In this document: positions 63,556-64,000 of the stretch, piece by piece
How positions within the stretch are numbered: position 1 is the first letter of the stretch
How the letters are laid out: each line of letters opens with the position of its first letter
Assembly: GCF_963667135.1 (NCBI RefSeq)
Contig: NZ_OY762974.1
Coordinates: forward strand, 4,105,054 to 4,169,053
Reading direction: 5' to 3'
Source: an uncultured Macellibacteroides sp.
GTDB lineage: Bacteria; Bacteroidota; Bacteroidia; Bacteroidales; Tannerellaceae
Length of the DNA stretch: 64,000 bases
Notes under the pieces: model-generated
Told to the model about the DNA's origin: nothing
Seen by the model: only the letters and a program-made list of their open reading frames with translations
The model's database searches: none
Position numbers and translations under genes: made by a program

Positions 63556-64000
63556 TTAATTGCTTGTTCCCAATATGGCACTCACGTTCCACGTGATTCT
63601 ATCTGTGGAAGAAGTTAAAAAGGTGCTATCTGAATTAATAGTACTAATGTATTTAATTTTAAAACTAAACTCAGTATTACCTAAACTCTTTTCTTTTGTG
63701 GCAGCATATTGCATAATACTTTTTACGTTAAAAGCATTTACATGATATGGAGTTACTTCCGGAGCTTTTCCATCTTTCGTTTTTTGACATGTTAAATACA
63801 GGTTGTAAGTGCGGTATCCATCAACAACCTTAACCTCTTCATTCGGATTAAAAGACAGTTGATAAGCATTCTCTTGTGCTGTTTGTTCCTTATGCTGCGA
63901 ATAAATAAAAAGTCTGTTGCTAATATATGTCAATGAAGGAATGTCGTAAATTACCTGTTCTTTATCTTTCAATTTAAGCGAATCCGAGGTATTAATGGCA
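63556..64000 (-). CDS. Unrecognised protein, C-terminal part (cut by window edge)
   Basis: The frame has no stop up to the window edge, so at least 148 C-terminal residues are present and the start lies outside. I do not recognise the family. The visible part is polar and predicted rich in beta strands (DIPSLTYISNRLFIYSQHKE, then GYRTYNLYLTCQKTKDG, then STDRITWNVSAILGTSN). It has no transmembrane segment or catalytic motif. A secreted or surface protein is possible; without the N-terminus this cannot be checked. Confidence 0.7.
   Translation of the reverse strand, partial: AINTSDSLKLKDKEQVIYDIPSLTYISNRLFIYSQHKEQTAQENAYQLSFNPNEEVKVVDGYRTYNLYLTCQKTKDGKAPEVTPYHVNAFNVKSIMQYAATKEKSLGNTEFSFKIKYISTINSDSTFLTSSTDRITWNVSAILGTSN

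Overview
The window is ordinary chromosomal DNA of a member of the Bacteroidota, most likely order Bacteroidales (Parabacteroides/Dysgonomonas-like). The support is threefold. Promoters have the Bacteroidota form TTTG-N19-TAnnTTTG. Lineage-typical genes are present: an HU-HIG type DNA-binding protein, a FeoA-FeoB fusion with its Cys-rich partner, CcsBA, a DUF1972 glycosyltransferase and Bacteroidota-type PPIases. Gene order around tsaC-clc-fmt also fits. The genus is an inference. There is no phage, transposon, CRISPR array or rRNA operon in the window.

Region 1 (1-13302, all minus strand) is an accessory catabolic/redox cluster that starts with an IclR regulator. In transcription order it holds: IclR; a YVTN-propeller/di-heme protein; a RidA/chorismatase-fold protein; a cupin-like lipoprotein; a 1325-residue exported protein (NPCBM-like, propeller, two CxxCH hemes, SUMF1-like C-terminus); a hairpin terminator; a CcsBA cytochrome c synthase; a small VOC protein; DhaK; DhaL; and an LsrF-like thiolase/aldolase cut by the window edge. 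I read it as periplasmic heme-dependent oxidation of an unknown carbohydrate-like compound, cytoplasmic phosphorylation by DhaKL, and cleavage by the LsrF-like enzyme. This is the best candidate for an undescribed system.

Region 2 (13381-23980) holds an HU-like protein with a winged-helix tail, mutS2, corA, a gtrB/gtrA-like pair with a hypothetical protein, and an iron-uptake unit (feoA-feoB fusion, Gfo/Idh oxidoreductase, Cys-rich small membrane protein). Region 3 (24001-36053) is a surface-polysaccharide locus: wza, a kinase-less wzc-like gene, four glycosyltransferases, wzx, wzy, ugd, and an acyltransferase/SGNH-hydrolase pair on the opposite strand. Its initiating sugar-phosphate transferase lies apart at 44503-45861, inserted in the tsaC-clc-fmt housekeeping operon. 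Region 4 (36146-64000) is mostly housekeeping: cvfB, lepA, a TPR protein, fmt, clc, tsaC, an M13 peptidase, a sugar nucleotidyltransferase, a GH51 arabinofuranosidase, two tandem PPIases, MATE, rluA, fabG, a KAS III and its TetR neighbour, initiator tRNA-Met, metH, smpB and membrane proteins.

The most unusual non-coding signal is a pair of intergenic arrays (14068-14155 and about 37181-37363). They are built from 7-bp blocks separated by 4-bp spacers, a strict 11-bp register, and fold into long palindromes. The two arrays share architecture but differ in block sequence.
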